Shown: positions 31,920 to 40,783 of the stretch, in pieces
Layout: each line of letters opens with the position of its first letter
Position numbering within the stretch: the first letter of the stretch is position 1
Assembly: GCA_965202905.1 (NCBI GenBank)
Contig: OZ241868.1
Location: 1,984,001 to 2,048,000, forward strand
From: CAYFYS01 sp965202905
Lineage (GTDB): Bacteria > Pseudomonadota > Alphaproteobacteria > MPNO01
Length of the DNA: 64,000 nucleotides
Reading direction: 5' to 3'
Notes under the pieces: generated by a model
Told to the model about the DNA's origin: nothing
Seen by the model: only the letters and a program-made list of their open reading frames with translations
Database searches by the model: none
Made by a program: the position numbers and the translations under genes

Positions 31920-33854
31920 ATGGCGACCAAGACGACCAGCGCCAACGAAACGGCTTCCTCGCGCGAGGAGGCCGCCGACGCCCCGCTCATCGATGCGATG
32001 GGGGCGTCGGTCAAGAAGCTGATCGCCCGCGGCAAGGAACGCGGCTTCGTCACATACGACGAACTGAACGAGGCGCTGCCGCCCGAACAGGTGTCCTCCG
32101 AGCAGATCGAGGACACGATGACCAACCTGTCCGAGCTCGGCATCAACGTGGTCGACGGCGAGGACGGGGACGAGGCCGGCGGCGAGGAGGCCAAGGCCGA
32201 GACCGGTTATGCCGCGACCTCGGGCGAGGACGAGGATCTTGGCCGGACCGACGATCCGGTGCGGATGTATCTGCGCGAGATGGGCAGCGTCGAGCTGCTC
32301 GCGCGTGAGGGCGAGATCGCGATTGCCAAGCGCATCGAGGCCGGTCGCGAGCGCATGATCAGCGCGATCTGCGAGAGCCCGCTGACCCTGCGCGCGATCC
32401 TCGGCTGGCGCGATGGGCTGGCGGACGGCGTGCTGCTGCTGCGCGACGTGATCGACCTGGATGCGACCTACGGCGGCGAGCCCAACGGCAGCCCCGTTGT
32501 CGGCCGGGGCGAGGGCGACGAGAGCGGGGCGGAGGGTGAGGAGAAGACCAACGGCGCGGCCGACGGCGAGGACGGCGAGGAGGCCAGTATCTCGCTGTCC
32601 GCGATGGAGGAGAGCGTCAGGCCGCAGGTGCTGGAGACCTTCGACAACATCGCCTCGACCCATACCAAGACGCAGCGGCTCCACGCCAGGCGCGAGGAGG
32701 CGCGCAAGAAGAAGGCCAAGTTCAGCAAGGCCTCCGAGAGGCGGCTGGCGAAGCTCAACGCCGAGTTGGCCGCGCTGGTCAAGTCCGTCCACATGCACAA
32801 CACGCGCATCGACCAGCTAGTCCAGGAGCTCTATCTCCACAACCGCAGGCTGGTCGGCTTCGAAGGCAAGCTGATGCGGCTCGCCCAGCGCTCCAAGATC
32901 AACCGCGACAGTTTCCTGGAGTACTATTTCGGCCACGAGACCGACCGCAACTGGCTCAGTCGGGTCTCGCGGCTGTCCGAAAAGGGCTGGAAGGAGTTCG
33001 TCTCCGGAAACAGGGACGACATCCGCCGGATCCGCAAGGACATCGCCCAGATCTCCAAAGAGATCGAGATGCCGATCTCCGAGTTCCGGCGCATCGTCAA
33101 TCAGGTCCAGCGCGGCGAGCGCGAGGCCAGCCGCGCCAAGAAGGAGATGGTCGAGGCCAATTTGCGGCTGGTGATCTCGATCGCCAAGAAATACACCAAC
33201 CGCGGGCTGCAGTTCCTGGATCTGATCCAGGAGGGCAATATCGGCCTGATGAAGGCGGTCGACAAGTTCGAGTACCGCCGCGGCTACAAGTTCTCGACCT
33301 ATGCGACCTGGTGGATCCGCCAGGCGATCACCCGCTCGATCGCCGATCAGGCGCGCACCATCCGCATCCCGGTCCACATGATCGAGACCATCAACAAGCT
33401 GGTCCGCACCTCGCGCCAGATCCTGCACGAGATCGGCCGCGAGCCGATGCCCGAGGAATTGGCCGAGCGCCTGGCGATGCCGCTGGAGAAGGTCCGAAAA
33501 GTCCTCAAGATCGCCAAGGAGCCGATCAGCCTCGAGACCCCGATCGGCGACGAGGAGGACAGCCATCTGGGCGACTTCATCGAGGACAAGAACGCCGTCC
33601 AGCCGCTCGACGCCGCGATCCAGGGCAATCTGCGCGAGACCACCACAAGGGTGCTCGCCAGCCTCACCCCGCGCGAGGAGCGCGTACTGCGCATGCGCTT
33701 CGGCATCGGCATGAACACCGACCACACCCTGGAAGAGGTCGGCCGGCAATTCTCCGTCACCCGCGAGCGTATCCGCCAGATCGAAGCCAAGGCGCTCCGC
33801 AAGCTGAAGCATCCGAGCCGGTCGAGGCTGCTGCGGAGCTATCTGGATACGTAG
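31920..33854 (+). CDS. rpoD: RNA polymerase primary sigma factor
   Basis: 644 residues. Region 1.1: VKKLIARGKERGFVTYDELN and following; region 1.2: DDPVRMYLREMGSVELLARE; a long acidic and basic non-conserved insert (about residues 180-350); region 2: EANLRLVISIAKKYTNRGLQ and FSTYATWWIRQAITRSIADQ; region 3: VHMIETINKLVRTSRQILHE; region 4: LTPREERVLRMRFGIG and VTRERIRQIEAKALRKLKHP. Length and insert are those of alphaproteobacterial RpoD. It closes the yqeY-dnaG-rpoD group. GC-rich bases with a weak hairpin but no T-run follow. Confidence 0.97.
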   Translation: MATKTTSANETASSREEAADAPLIDAMGASVKKLIARGKERGFVTYDELNEALPPEQVSSEQIEDTMTNLSELGINVVDGEDGDEAGGEEAKAETGYAATSGEDEDLGRTDDPVRMYLREMGSVELLAREGEIAIAKRIEAGRERMISAICESPLTLRAILGWRDGLADGVLLLRDVIDLDATYGGEPNGSPVVGRGEGDESGAEGEEKTNGAADGEDGEEASISLSAMEESVRPQVLETFDNIASTHTKTQRLHARREEARKKKAKFSKASERRLAKLNAELAALVKSVHMHNTRIDQLVQELYLHNRRLVGFEGKLMRLAQRSKINRDSFLEYYFGHETDRNWLSRVSRLSEKGWKEFVSGNRDDIRRIRKDIAQISKEIEMPISEFRRIVNQVQRGEREASRAKKEMVEANLRLVISIAKKYTNRGLQFLDLIQEGNIGLMKAVDKFEYRRGYKFSTYATWWIRQAITRSIADQARTIRIPVHMIETINKLVRTSRQILHEIGREPMPEELAERLAMPLEKVRKVLKIAKEPISLETPIGDEEDSHLGDFIEDKNAVQPLDAAIQGNLRETTTRVLASLTPREERVLRMRFGIGMNTDHTLEEVGRQFSVTRERIRQIEAKALRKLKHPSRSRLLRSYLDT

Positions 33855-34130
33855 GCGCAGCCCGGTTCCCGGCGCGGTCTCCGCCGGGCGGCCGTGTCGG
33901 GATGCCGGACCGGCCCCTCCGACGGCGCGCGCTCCGCCCCATCATGACGCCGGCCGGTCGGGCCGCGCGGGAGCGGCCCGGCGTCTGCTCATGCGAGCCC
34001 GCCTCGTTCGAACCGTCGGACCCCGCAGGAGCGGGGTTTCCCCGGCCGACGGGTCATCGCCCGAGCCGGCCCGCGCTGCGGGGGGTGCGGGCTGGAGCGG
34101 CTTGAAGGAGCGGCTTGAAACGGACATGCC

Positions 34131-35134
34131 TTAACGATCCGGCTTGGCGACCACCGTGGCGCGCAAGGCGCCGATCCGCGGCGACCTGATCTCGACGATG
34201 CCTCCCGGGTTCAGGAAGGTCTCCGGCGCCGGGGCGCCGTCTTCGAGCAGCGGGCTCGAATCGGCGGCTGTGCCGGCGGCGGTCCCGCCGCTGATCATGT
34301 CGCCGGGGTAGAAGGTGAAGTCGCGGGACAGATGCGCCAGATATTCGCCGAACGAGAACACCATGTCCCGCGTCGAATAGTGTTGGCGGCGCTCGCCGTT
34401 GACCAGGGTCTCGACCTCGGTGTCGAACGGGTCGATATCCTCGCCGACGACGATGCAGGGGCCGATCGAGCAGCAGCCGTCGAAGCTCTTTTGCCGGGCG
34501 AACTTGAGCGGGCCGGGCTCGGGTGCGAGCCGGATGCGCCAATCGCCCAGGAGCGTGACGCCCCAGATATGCTCGCCGATCTCCTCGGCCGGGATATCCT
34601 TGGCCTCTTTGGCCAGCACGATCGCGAGCTCGCCCTCGTAGTCCAGCCGGATGGCGCGCTCGGGATAGACGATCGCGCCATCGGGGCCGACCGATTCGCG
34701 GTCGACCTTCCAGAACCCCCAGATCCCCATGTCCCGGATGACCCGGCGCGGCTCGCCCTCGAACGGGCTCCGCTCGCCGCGGCGCGCCGCGCGCTCGGAC
34801 ATGGCCGCGGCGTGATCGGCGAAATTGCCGCCGGCGCAGGCGCCCCGGGCGCCCCGCGGGCGCGGCGCATGCAACACCGTCGCATCGGCCGCTTGAACGA
34901 TCGTTTCGCCGCGGGGCCCGCTTCTTTCCGCCGCGCCGCCGAAGAGATGCTCGATCGCGGCTTTGGCGTTTTCGAGCATAGCGGGTCCACCTTCGATGAA
35001 CCGCCCCAGATCGCTCGGCGCCAGCGCGGCGGCCAGCTCGACGGCATTGCGCGCGCCGTCGCGCTCGCATCGGCGATCTCGCCGTCGCGCACGATGCCGA
35101 TGCGCCGCCCCGGGCCATAGACGACGATCTTCAT
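34131..35134 (-). pseudogene. FAH-family hydrolase gene with one frameshift
   Basis: The first codons from the ATG at 35134 read MKIVVYGPGRRIGIVRDGEI then ADASATARA. Near 35045 the frame shifts, and the protein goes on as NAVELAAALAPSDLGRFIEG and then through the whole FAH domain: DYEGELAIVLAKEAKDIPAE (ExE metal pair), IWGVTLLGDWRIR, TLVNGERRQHYSTRDMVFSF, SRDFTFYPGDMISGGTAAGT. Apart from the single shift (one base gained or two lost) it is full length, about 334 residues. Such enzymes hydrolyse or decarboxylate acylpyruvates. A sequencing error would make it an intact gene. Confidence 0.82.
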
Positions 35135-35237
35135 GGTTCCTTCCCTGTTTTCCAGCCCCGCCCGGTGGGCGCGATCGCCAGGGCGCCGGAATTGTCCGCC
35201 TCCGGCGGGGTCCGGCTGGCAAGACCGCCGCGGCTGG

Positions 35238-35894
35238 CTATGGCATCCGAGGCTCGCGCGACGGGTCACCGACCGGCTCGCGGTCCGCCTTCCGTTTCTC
35301 CCGCGCGGCGAACTCTGCGGCCGTCATGCCCCAGGGCGGAGGGTCCTTGAGATACTCTTCCTCCTCCGGCGTGTTCTCGCGGCCGAGCAGGGCGTTCCTG
35401 TGCGGGAACCGGCCGAAGCGCCTGATCGCGTCGCGATGGTCTATGGCCGACTGCAGGGAGCGTTCGTCGTCGAGGGCGCGGTAGAGCGCGACCCCGCGCT
35501 CCTGGTCGGCCAGGATCTCGCTGTGCTCGAAGGGCAGGTAGGCGAACGTCTTCGGCCAGCGGTGAAAGCCCTGGTCGTAGCCCTGGGCGAGCGCGTACCG
35601 GGCAATTTCGCGCGCCTTGGCGTCGCTGGCATAGGCGCGCACGCCGCCGCGGAAGATGTTCCGCGGAAACTGGTCCAGCATGATGATCAGGCACAGGCAA
35701 TCCTCAGGCGTGTCCTTGAAGCGATCGAGCGCGCCGGCGGCGGCCCGCTCGTAGACGCCGGAGTAGGTTCGGGCGAGATAGGCGTCGAACTCCGGTGTCG
35801 CACGGAACCAGATCTGGCGCCGCTCGATCGGCGAGCCGAGGTCGGTGGTGCCGAACCAGAACGACAGGATTTCGTGAGACAGCCGATCCATCAC
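35238..35894 (-). CDS. DUF924 family protein
   Basis: 218 residues. Typical DUF924 features: LSHEILSFWFGTTDLGSPIE at the start, EDCLCLIIMLDQFPRNIFRG (the family hallmark DQFPRN), ALAQGYDQGFHRWPKTFAYL and PFEHSEILADQERGVALY. The fold is helical and TPR-like; biochemical role unknown. A second ATG one codon later is equally possible as start. It follows the intact core region and precedes the AT-rich island. Confidence 0.88.
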   Translation of the reverse strand: MMDRLSHEILSFWFGTTDLGSPIERRQIWFRATPEFDAYLARTYSGVYERAAAGALDRFKDTPEDCLCLIIMLDQFPRNIFRGGVRAYASDAKAREIARYALAQGYDQGFHRWPKTFAYLPFEHSEILADQERGVALYRALDDERSLQSAIDHRDAIRRFGRFPHRNALLGRENTPEEEEYLKDPPPWGMTAAEFAAREKRKADREPVGDPSREPRMP

Positions 35895-36240
35895 GCAGTC
35901 CGTGCGAGGCCGGACGCACTCCTTGTCTACTGCTCTGCTGCGTTCAGTCTACCGCATTTAACAGGTCGAGTCCGGTTCGTGAACAGACAAAACGGTCGAA
36001 ACCGCCGCTTCCAGGACGACCTTCCGTCGCCGGCAAGCGGATTTATCCGGTTTTCACAGCACATCGACTGTCCGCTTCTGCTGAGGTTGTCGGCCTTGTG
36101 GGGAAGCGGTCGGGCGCGGCCCCGGGCCTGTCAAGCCCGACGCGGGTTGGGATACAGCTTGAGCAAGACCTCCGACCGTCCAACGAACCGATGTCGTCTT
36201 GAACGCCTAAATCAAAGAAAGATAGTATCCTCCATATCAA
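35895..36240. other. Intergenic stretch at the GC-to-AT transition
   Basis: 346 bases between the DUF924 start and the SLOG-like gene stop. GC falls near position 36205. I see no gene, no tRNA and no clear attachment site; the region marks the left edge of the AT-rich island. Confidence 0.5.
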
Positions 36241-36801
36241 TTATTCTTTAATGGAAAATAACATTGGTGTTTCACTGTCTTCTTCTTTAATAATTCTTTT
36301 CTTAAATTTATGAATTATATCTTCATCCAATTCTTCTATTGCTTCTATAAACCTGTTCCATTTTTCTATATTATTAAGGAATTTAAACGATTTATCAAGG
36401 GCGCTGTAAAAAACCACTTCTTTCTCTTTTCTAATTATCCGATATGTATTCATTAAGGTCTCTATACTTTTTCCGTCCCATATCATTAGGCCAGACGTTG
36501 CTTCTTTCGCCATGGCGCGATCTTTTTTAGAATAAAAATTGAAGTCACGCTTCCGGGTTCCTGGCGGTATGTCGCGCGTCTCCCATTCGCCAACGTTGTT
36601 TCGGAGATTCCCTTCTGTACAGAAAACTTCAACCTCACGATAATTTTTCCTATGAAGATATTTTTGTACAGCCTTGTCCGCCCCATTGGCATCACCGATG
36701 AGGATCGAAAATTTTTTCTCGATTATGTGATCCAATTCCTTCTGAACATGCTTACTCAAGCGGGAGACGCGTCGTGAGCCGCCGATGAAGACCTTCGTCA
36801 T
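36241..36801 (-). CDS. SLOG-like Rossmann protein of a mobile two-gene pair
   Basis: 186 residues. The N-terminus TKVFIGGSRRVSRLSKHVQK and SILIGDANGADKAVQKYL has the GGSR and GDANGAD nucleotide-binding loops of the SLOG/DprA-LOG superfamily; later motifs are WETRDIPPGTRKRDFNFYSK, KDRAMAKEATSGLMIWDG and a charged Lys/Glu-rich tail. The codon use is strikingly AT-rich compared with everything around it, so the gene was acquired. Its ATG overlaps the stop of the phosphoribosyltransferase gene (ATGA), so they form one unit. SLOG proteins bind nucleotides or nucleotide-like ligands and often act in stress or phage defence; a role here is inference. Confidence 0.7.
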   Translation of the reverse strand: MTKVFIGGSRRVSRLSKHVQKELDHIIEKKFSILIGDANGADKAVQKYLHRKNYREVEVFCTEGNLRNNVGEWETRDIPPGTRKRDFNFYSKKDRAMAKEATSGLMIWDGKSIETLMNTYRIIRKEKEVVFYSALDKSFKFLNNIEKWNRFIEAIEELDEDIIHKFKKRIIKEEDSETPMLFSIKE

Positions 36802-37178
36802 TGGTGTCTCCGCGTCCGGCTGATTGTCAGGGCATGGATGTCGGCTACTTCCCCTGACTTGTATAATTCAGTCGTCACCGCATTCATCGTCGCTCCCGAT
36901 CTGTAAAGATCATCGAAGAGCAAGATCGACCGACCACGCGTAACCGATTTGTCGACGGCGTGCAGTTTCTCGAGAAGTTTCGCGCGTTCGTCCAGGTCAA
37001 AGACATTTTTCAATTGTGGCGTGGGGCGCGTCCTCTTCACGCAATCGACCAACCGAATCCCCAACCGTTCGCTAATTGCCTTGGCCACGATCAGAACCGG
37101 CTGAACGCGACGGTTAGTCGAAGGCGGAAAGGGAAAATTCCCCTGTCCGTCACTGGGCTCCGGCGACGAGGATGTCAC
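36798..37178 (-). pseudogene. N-terminally truncated ComF-like phosphoribosyltransferase
   Basis: About 126 residues from a GTG at 37178. The PRPP-binding loop ILLFDDLYRSGATMNAVTTE is intact, preceded by PPSTNRRVQPVLIVAKAISE and CVKRTRPTPQLKNVFDLDER. Relatives of this protein carry about 100 residues before the PPSxxRxxQPV motif; here similarity starts abruptly at GNFPFPPS, where the AT-rich DNA meets GC-rich DNA (about 37150). The gene has therefore probably lost its first half through a recombination event. It overlaps the SLOG-like gene, its presumed partner. Confidence 0.65.
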
Positions 37179-37395
37179 GGCCGGCTGACGCAGCCGACCG
37201 CCAGCGCCTCGGCGTCCTGCTCTACCCGAAGAGCCCATGATCGCAGGGGAGAACGCGGGGGGCGGTGATTGGTGGCGGTGTGCGCGGTCTGGCCTCGGAC
37301 GGCCTCCGCGTGGCTGTTCCGGACCCTCGGCGCCCGAGCCGGTCCGGCCGTCGCGTTGCCTCAGCACCCCTCGCGTCCCGCCCTGAATAGTCCCG

Positions 37396-37881
37396 ATGAA
37401 GGCCGGAATCAAGTACGACGACGCCGAGGTCGCAAAGGCGCTCGACCGCCTGGCCGCCGCCGGAAAGTCCCTCGCACCCGCGATGAAGCAGATCGCCGCC
37501 GCGCTGGAGGACGCAGCCTTCGACGCCTTCCAGACCGAAACCTCGCCGGACGGCGATCCCTGGGCCGGCCTCTCCGAACACACCAGGGCCAGCCGCGCCA
37601 GGCGACGCAAATGGCCCGGCCAGATCCTACAGGTCTCCGGCGATCTCGCCGGCAGCATGACCAGCGCCCATGACGCCTTCTCCGCCGTCGCCGGCACCAG
37701 CCTAGTCTATGCCCCCACACATCAGTTCGGCGCCGCCAGGGGCGCCTTCGGCGCCACCGCGCGCGGCCAGCCCATCCCCTTCGGCGACATCCCGGCGCGC
37801 CCCTTCCTCGGGGTCTCCGACGAAACCCGACAGGACATCCTCGATGCCCTCGAAGACCACCTCGCCAAAGCGTTGATTTAA
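37396..37881 (+). CDS. Phage virion morphogenesis protein (Mu gpG-like), prophage relic
   Basis: 161 residues. Features of the phage tail-completion/virion morphogenesis family: AVAKALDRLAAAGKSLAPAM, FQTETSPDGDPWAGLSEHTR, ILQVSGDLAGSMTSAHDAFS, YAPTHQFGAARGAFGATARG and IPARPFLGVSDETRQDILDA. In Mu-like phages it sits among head-tail genes, but none of these neighbours is present: upstream is the truncated phosphoribosyltransferase and downstream a broken Rieske gene. GC content is like the host. Probably the last survivor of a deleted prophage. Confidence 0.82.
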   Translation: MKAGIKYDDAEVAKALDRLAAAGKSLAPAMKQIAAALEDAAFDAFQTETSPDGDPWAGLSEHTRASRARRRKWPGQILQVSGDLAGSMTSAHDAFSAVAGTSLVYAPTHQFGAARGAFGATARGQPIPFGDIPARPFLGVSDETRQDILDALEDHLAKALI

Positions 37882-37958
37882 GCCCGCGAAAAGGAGTTTT
37901 TCCGACGGGTTTCCGACAGTTCTACGCCAACGAATCACCAAGATTCCGAAAATAAGTT

Positions 37959-38051
37959 GCATTCCAAACGTTAATCCCTACCCGGGTTATTCCCAAACTT
38001 CTCCCTTGAGATCAACACTTTGCAACCATCCCTAAATTCGCATTCCAAACG
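37959..38051. repeat. 12-bp direct repeats at the prophage/Rieske boundary
   Basis: GCATTCCAAACG occurs at 37959-37970 and again at 38040-38051. The DNA between and around them is AT-richer than the flanks and lies exactly where the Rieske sequence loses its family resemblance. Could be a footprint of an excision or illegitimate recombination. Confidence 0.5.
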
Positions 38052-38578
38052 CCACCCTCCACGACGGCAAGGTGCCAGTTCGAGTTTCCGGTGCGGTTGG
38101 ATGCCGAGAAGCGCGGTGTCCGGGTCCAGCGGATGGGCCGCGCGCCACTCGTAGTCGTCGTCGACCGGCGGCGCCGGCGCGTAGCTCTCGTCGCCGATGA
38201 AGATAAAGACGATTCCCTTGAACTCCCGGACCGGCAAGGTGCGCAGCCTCACCTTGTCGATGATCTCGTCGTCGGGCGCGGCCACGATCGAAACCAAGCC
38301 GCCGTCCTCAAGATCGAAGGTGAAAACATCAGGCAGGTCGGGTGAAGCGACAGCTTCACCTCGCGGTGGACGCAGCGGTCAAGCAGCGCATGCACCTTGC
38401 CCTTGGCGCGCCGGAGCAGGATCGGCGCGCCGGCGATCCTGATGCCCTTGACCTCGCAGTCGGCGATCCCGTGGCTGAACAGACCCGGATACCAATGGTT
38501 CTCGAGCCCACATCCCGCATCGAGACAGGGCGCGTAGAACCTCCGGTCCCGGTCGGCCCGGCTTGTATTGGCTGCCAT
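37971..38578 (-). pseudogene. Rieske oxygenase alpha-subunit fragment
   Basis: Starts at an ATG at 38578: DRDRRFYAPCLDAGCGLENH, then WYPGLFSHGIADCEVKGIRI and the first Rieske motif CVHREVKLSLHPTCL. A frameshift near 38330 with loss of about a dozen residues removes the second CxxH motif; the chain resumes in the next frame as MVSIVAAPDDEIIDKVRLRT, LPVREFKGIVFIFIGDESYA. After LLGIQ (about 38100) the family pattern stops and the catalytic iron domain (about 250 residues) is missing. It cannot be functional. The C-terminal loss coincides with the prophage relic. Confidence 0.82.
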
Positions 38579-38661
38579 GGCGGCCCCCGGCTTGGCGCGT
38601 TGCTGGCTTGGCAGGCGAAGCCAAGTCCAGCCACGCACGCGCGCCGATCGAGGCCAGGCGG

Positions 38662-39780
38662 TCAGACGGCGCCCCAGACCTCGTCGGCGATCTCGAGCGC
38701 CAGCTCCAGCTTTCGCCGCGCGTCGTCCCGGCCGACGACCTGGCCGCCGCCGCCGCCCGAGGAGAACCCACATTGTGGGCCGATCGCCAGGCGCTCGATC
38801 GGGACGACCCGGGCGGCCTGCTCGATCCGGCGCAGGATGTCCCTGCGCGGCTCCAGCTCCGGCGTCTTGGTGCTGATCAGCCCGAGGACGACGACCTTGT
38901 CTTCGGGCAGATAGCGCAGTGGCGCGAAATCGCCCGCGCGATCGGTGTCGTACTCCATCAGGAACACATCGGCATCGAGCCCGCCCAGCACCCGCTCCGC
39001 GATCGGCTCATAGCCGCCCTCGGCCATCCACATGCCCTTGAGATTGCCCCGGCACATGTGGACGGCCACCGTCATGTCTTCCGGCCGGCCGGCGAGCGAG
39101 CCGTTGATCAGCCGGACATAGGCCTCTGTCAGCCCGTCCGGGTCCTCGCCGCGGGCGCGCACGCCGGCCCGCGCGGTCGCATCGCAATTGCACGGCAGGG
39201 CGGTATCGTCGAACTGCAGATAAGTGCAGCCGGCATCGGCCAGATCGTCGACTTCCTGCCGGTAGATCCGCGCCAGGTCTGCGAAGAACGCATCGCGGTC
39301 GGGATAGGCCTCGTCCTCGAAGCTGCGCGGCCCGAGGAAGAAGTGCAGTACCGGAGGCGAGGCCATGGTCACCTTCGGAACGCCCTTTGGCGAAAGCGAT
39401 CTCAGATAGCGGAAATCCTCGGCAACGATCTGCCGCCGACGCGTAAGGGGCGTCGCCGCGTAGGGTGAGGACGCCACGCCCAGGTCGGAACGGGCGCTCC
39501 TGAAGCTCAACACGCCCTCCTCGCGCAGGCCCAGCCCGTCCAGCGCATCGATGACGCCCGCCGACCACGACCGCCTGCGGAACTCCCCGTCGGTGACCGA
39601 CGGCATGCCGATCTCGTCCTGGAAAGCGACGATCTCCGCAATGGCCTCGTCCTGAATGGCCTGGAGCGCGGCCTCATCGATCGTGCCGGCGCGATGGGCG
39701 CGCACGGCCTCGAGCAGCCGATCGGGCCGGACGAAGCTTCCGACATGCTCGGCGCGGAAGGGCGGTCCGGCTTGCGTCAT
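38662..39780 (-). CDS. Cobalamin-independent methionine synthase-like protein (MetE C-domain family)
   Basis: 372 residues, a single TIM-barrel of the MetE C-terminal type. RAEHVGSFVRPDRLLEAVRA opens it; VTDGEFRRRSW, YLQFDDTALPCNCDATARAG, VAVHMCRGNLKGMWMAEGGY and LAIGPQCGFSSGGGGGQVVG carry the substrate and zinc-binding residues (His/Cys of HMC, Cys of PQCGF). Such short MetE-like proteins transfer methyl or related groups using thiols; some act on xenobiotic thiols or epoxides (coenzyme M transferase-like). The substrate is unknown. Divergent from the alpha/beta hydrolase gene. Confidence 0.88.
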   Translation of the reverse strand: MTQAGPPFRAEHVGSFVRPDRLLEAVRAHRAGTIDEAALQAIQDEAIAEIVAFQDEIGMPSVTDGEFRRRSWSAGVIDALDGLGLREEGVLSFRSARSDLGVASSPYAATPLTRRRQIVAEDFRYLRSLSPKGVPKVTMASPPVLHFFLGPRSFEDEAYPDRDAFFADLARIYRQEVDDLADAGCTYLQFDDTALPCNCDATARAGVRARGEDPDGLTEAYVRLINGSLAGRPEDMTVAVHMCRGNLKGMWMAEGGYEPIAERVLGGLDADVFLMEYDTDRAGDFAPLRYLPEDKVVVLGLISTKTPELEPRRDILRRIEQAARVVPIERLAIGPQCGFSSGGGGGQVVGRDDARRKLELALEIADEVWGAV

Positions 39781-39838
39781 CGCCGCAGCATATCCGCCCC
39801 GAACCGGCCGGCAAGGGCATCCCATCGCGGTCCCGGTC

Positions 39839-39868
39839 GGGTTATAATTCTGCGGGTTATAATTCTGC
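39839..39868 (+). promoter_or_regulatory. Tandem 15-bp duplication carrying two TATAAT boxes
   Basis: GGGTTATAATTCTGC occurs twice head to tail (39839-39853, 39854-39868), so two ideal -10 hexamers lie at 39843-39848 and 39858-39863, 44 and 29 bases before the hydrolase start. No good -35 was found at 17 bases from either. A GGGGAGG ribosome site follows. Confidence 0.5.
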
Positions 39869-39891
39869 AGGCGGCGCAAGGGGAGGCGGCG

Positions 39892-40770
39892 ATGCCAAGC
39901 TGCGAGGAAAGATTCGTCGATGTCGACGGCGTGCGGACGCGCTACTTCGACAAGGGGGAGGGGCCGACGCTGGTGCTGGTCCATGGCGGCCATTTCGGCG
40001 CGACAACGTCGCCCGATGCGGCCGAGGACTGGGACCTCAACTTCGACGCGCTCGCCCAATGGGCGCGGGTGATTTCCTTCGACAAGCTCGGCCAAGGCTA
40101 TACCGGCAACCCGAAGGTCGATGACGACTACACCATGTCGGCCGTGGTCCGCCATGCGGCCGGTTTCCTGCGCGCCGTCGGCGTCGAGAACGTGCACCTG
40201 ATCGGCCATTCGCGCGGCGGCTACGTGACCTGCCGGGTGAGCGTCGATCATCCAGAGCTGGTCGCGACCTGCACCATCGTCAATTCCAACACCTGCGCGC
40301 CGTTCACCGGGCGCAACGATTACGTCTTCGCCAACAACCCGGAGCCGACGCTGAGCCGGGCGGCGCAGCGCTGGGTGCTCGAAAAATATTCCTGCGACCC
40401 CTCCCATATCACCGAGGAGTGGCTCGACGCCCTGTTCAGGATCTCCGAACGGCCGGAATACCGCGAGGCCGTCGCCAAGATGAACGATGAGGGATTCCTG
40501 TGGACCAGGTTCTTGCCGGGCCTGCTGGCCGACAAGGAGGAGATGTTCAAGATCCTCGCCCAGCGCGGCATCCAGCGTCCCGTGCTCCTGGTCTGGAGCC
40601 GCAAGGACGACACCGTCACCCAGGCCCAGACCGAAGCGCTCTACCGCATCCTTGCCGGGAAGGAGCGTCGCGCGCGCCTGCAGGTGTTCGATCACGCCGC
40701 CCATTTCAGCTACCGCGAGCAGCCCAAGCGGTTCAACGAAGTGATCAAGAGCTTCGTTCACGCCGCCTGA
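39892..40770 (+). CDS. Alpha/beta-fold hydrolase (first of a tandem pair)
   Basis: 292 residues. The nucleophile elbow is GHSRGGYVTCR, the oxyanion region LVLVHGGHFGATTS, the acid lies in VWSRKDDTVT and the histidine in DHAAHFSYREQP. The layout is that of meta-cleavage product hydrolases and related C-C or ester hydrolases. A near-identical architecture is repeated by the next gene (both have VDGxRTRYFDKG near residue 12 and a YTM motif near residue 85), showing a tandem gene duplication. Ring-cleavage hydrolase is possible; not proven. Confidence 0.88.
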   Translation: MPSCEERFVDVDGVRTRYFDKGEGPTLVLVHGGHFGATTSPDAAEDWDLNFDALAQWARVISFDKLGQGYTGNPKVDDDYTMSAVVRHAAGFLRAVGVENVHLIGHSRGGYVTCRVSVDHPELVATCTIVNSNTCAPFTGRNDYVFANNPEPTLSRAAQRWVLEKYSCDPSHITEEWLDALFRISERPEYREAVAKMNDEGFLWTRFLPGLLADKEEMFKILAQRGIQRPVLLVWSRKDDTVTQAQTEALYRILAGKERRARLQVFDHAAHFSYREQPKRFNEVIKSFVHAA

Positions 40771-40783
40771 GGGGGGACGGGAC

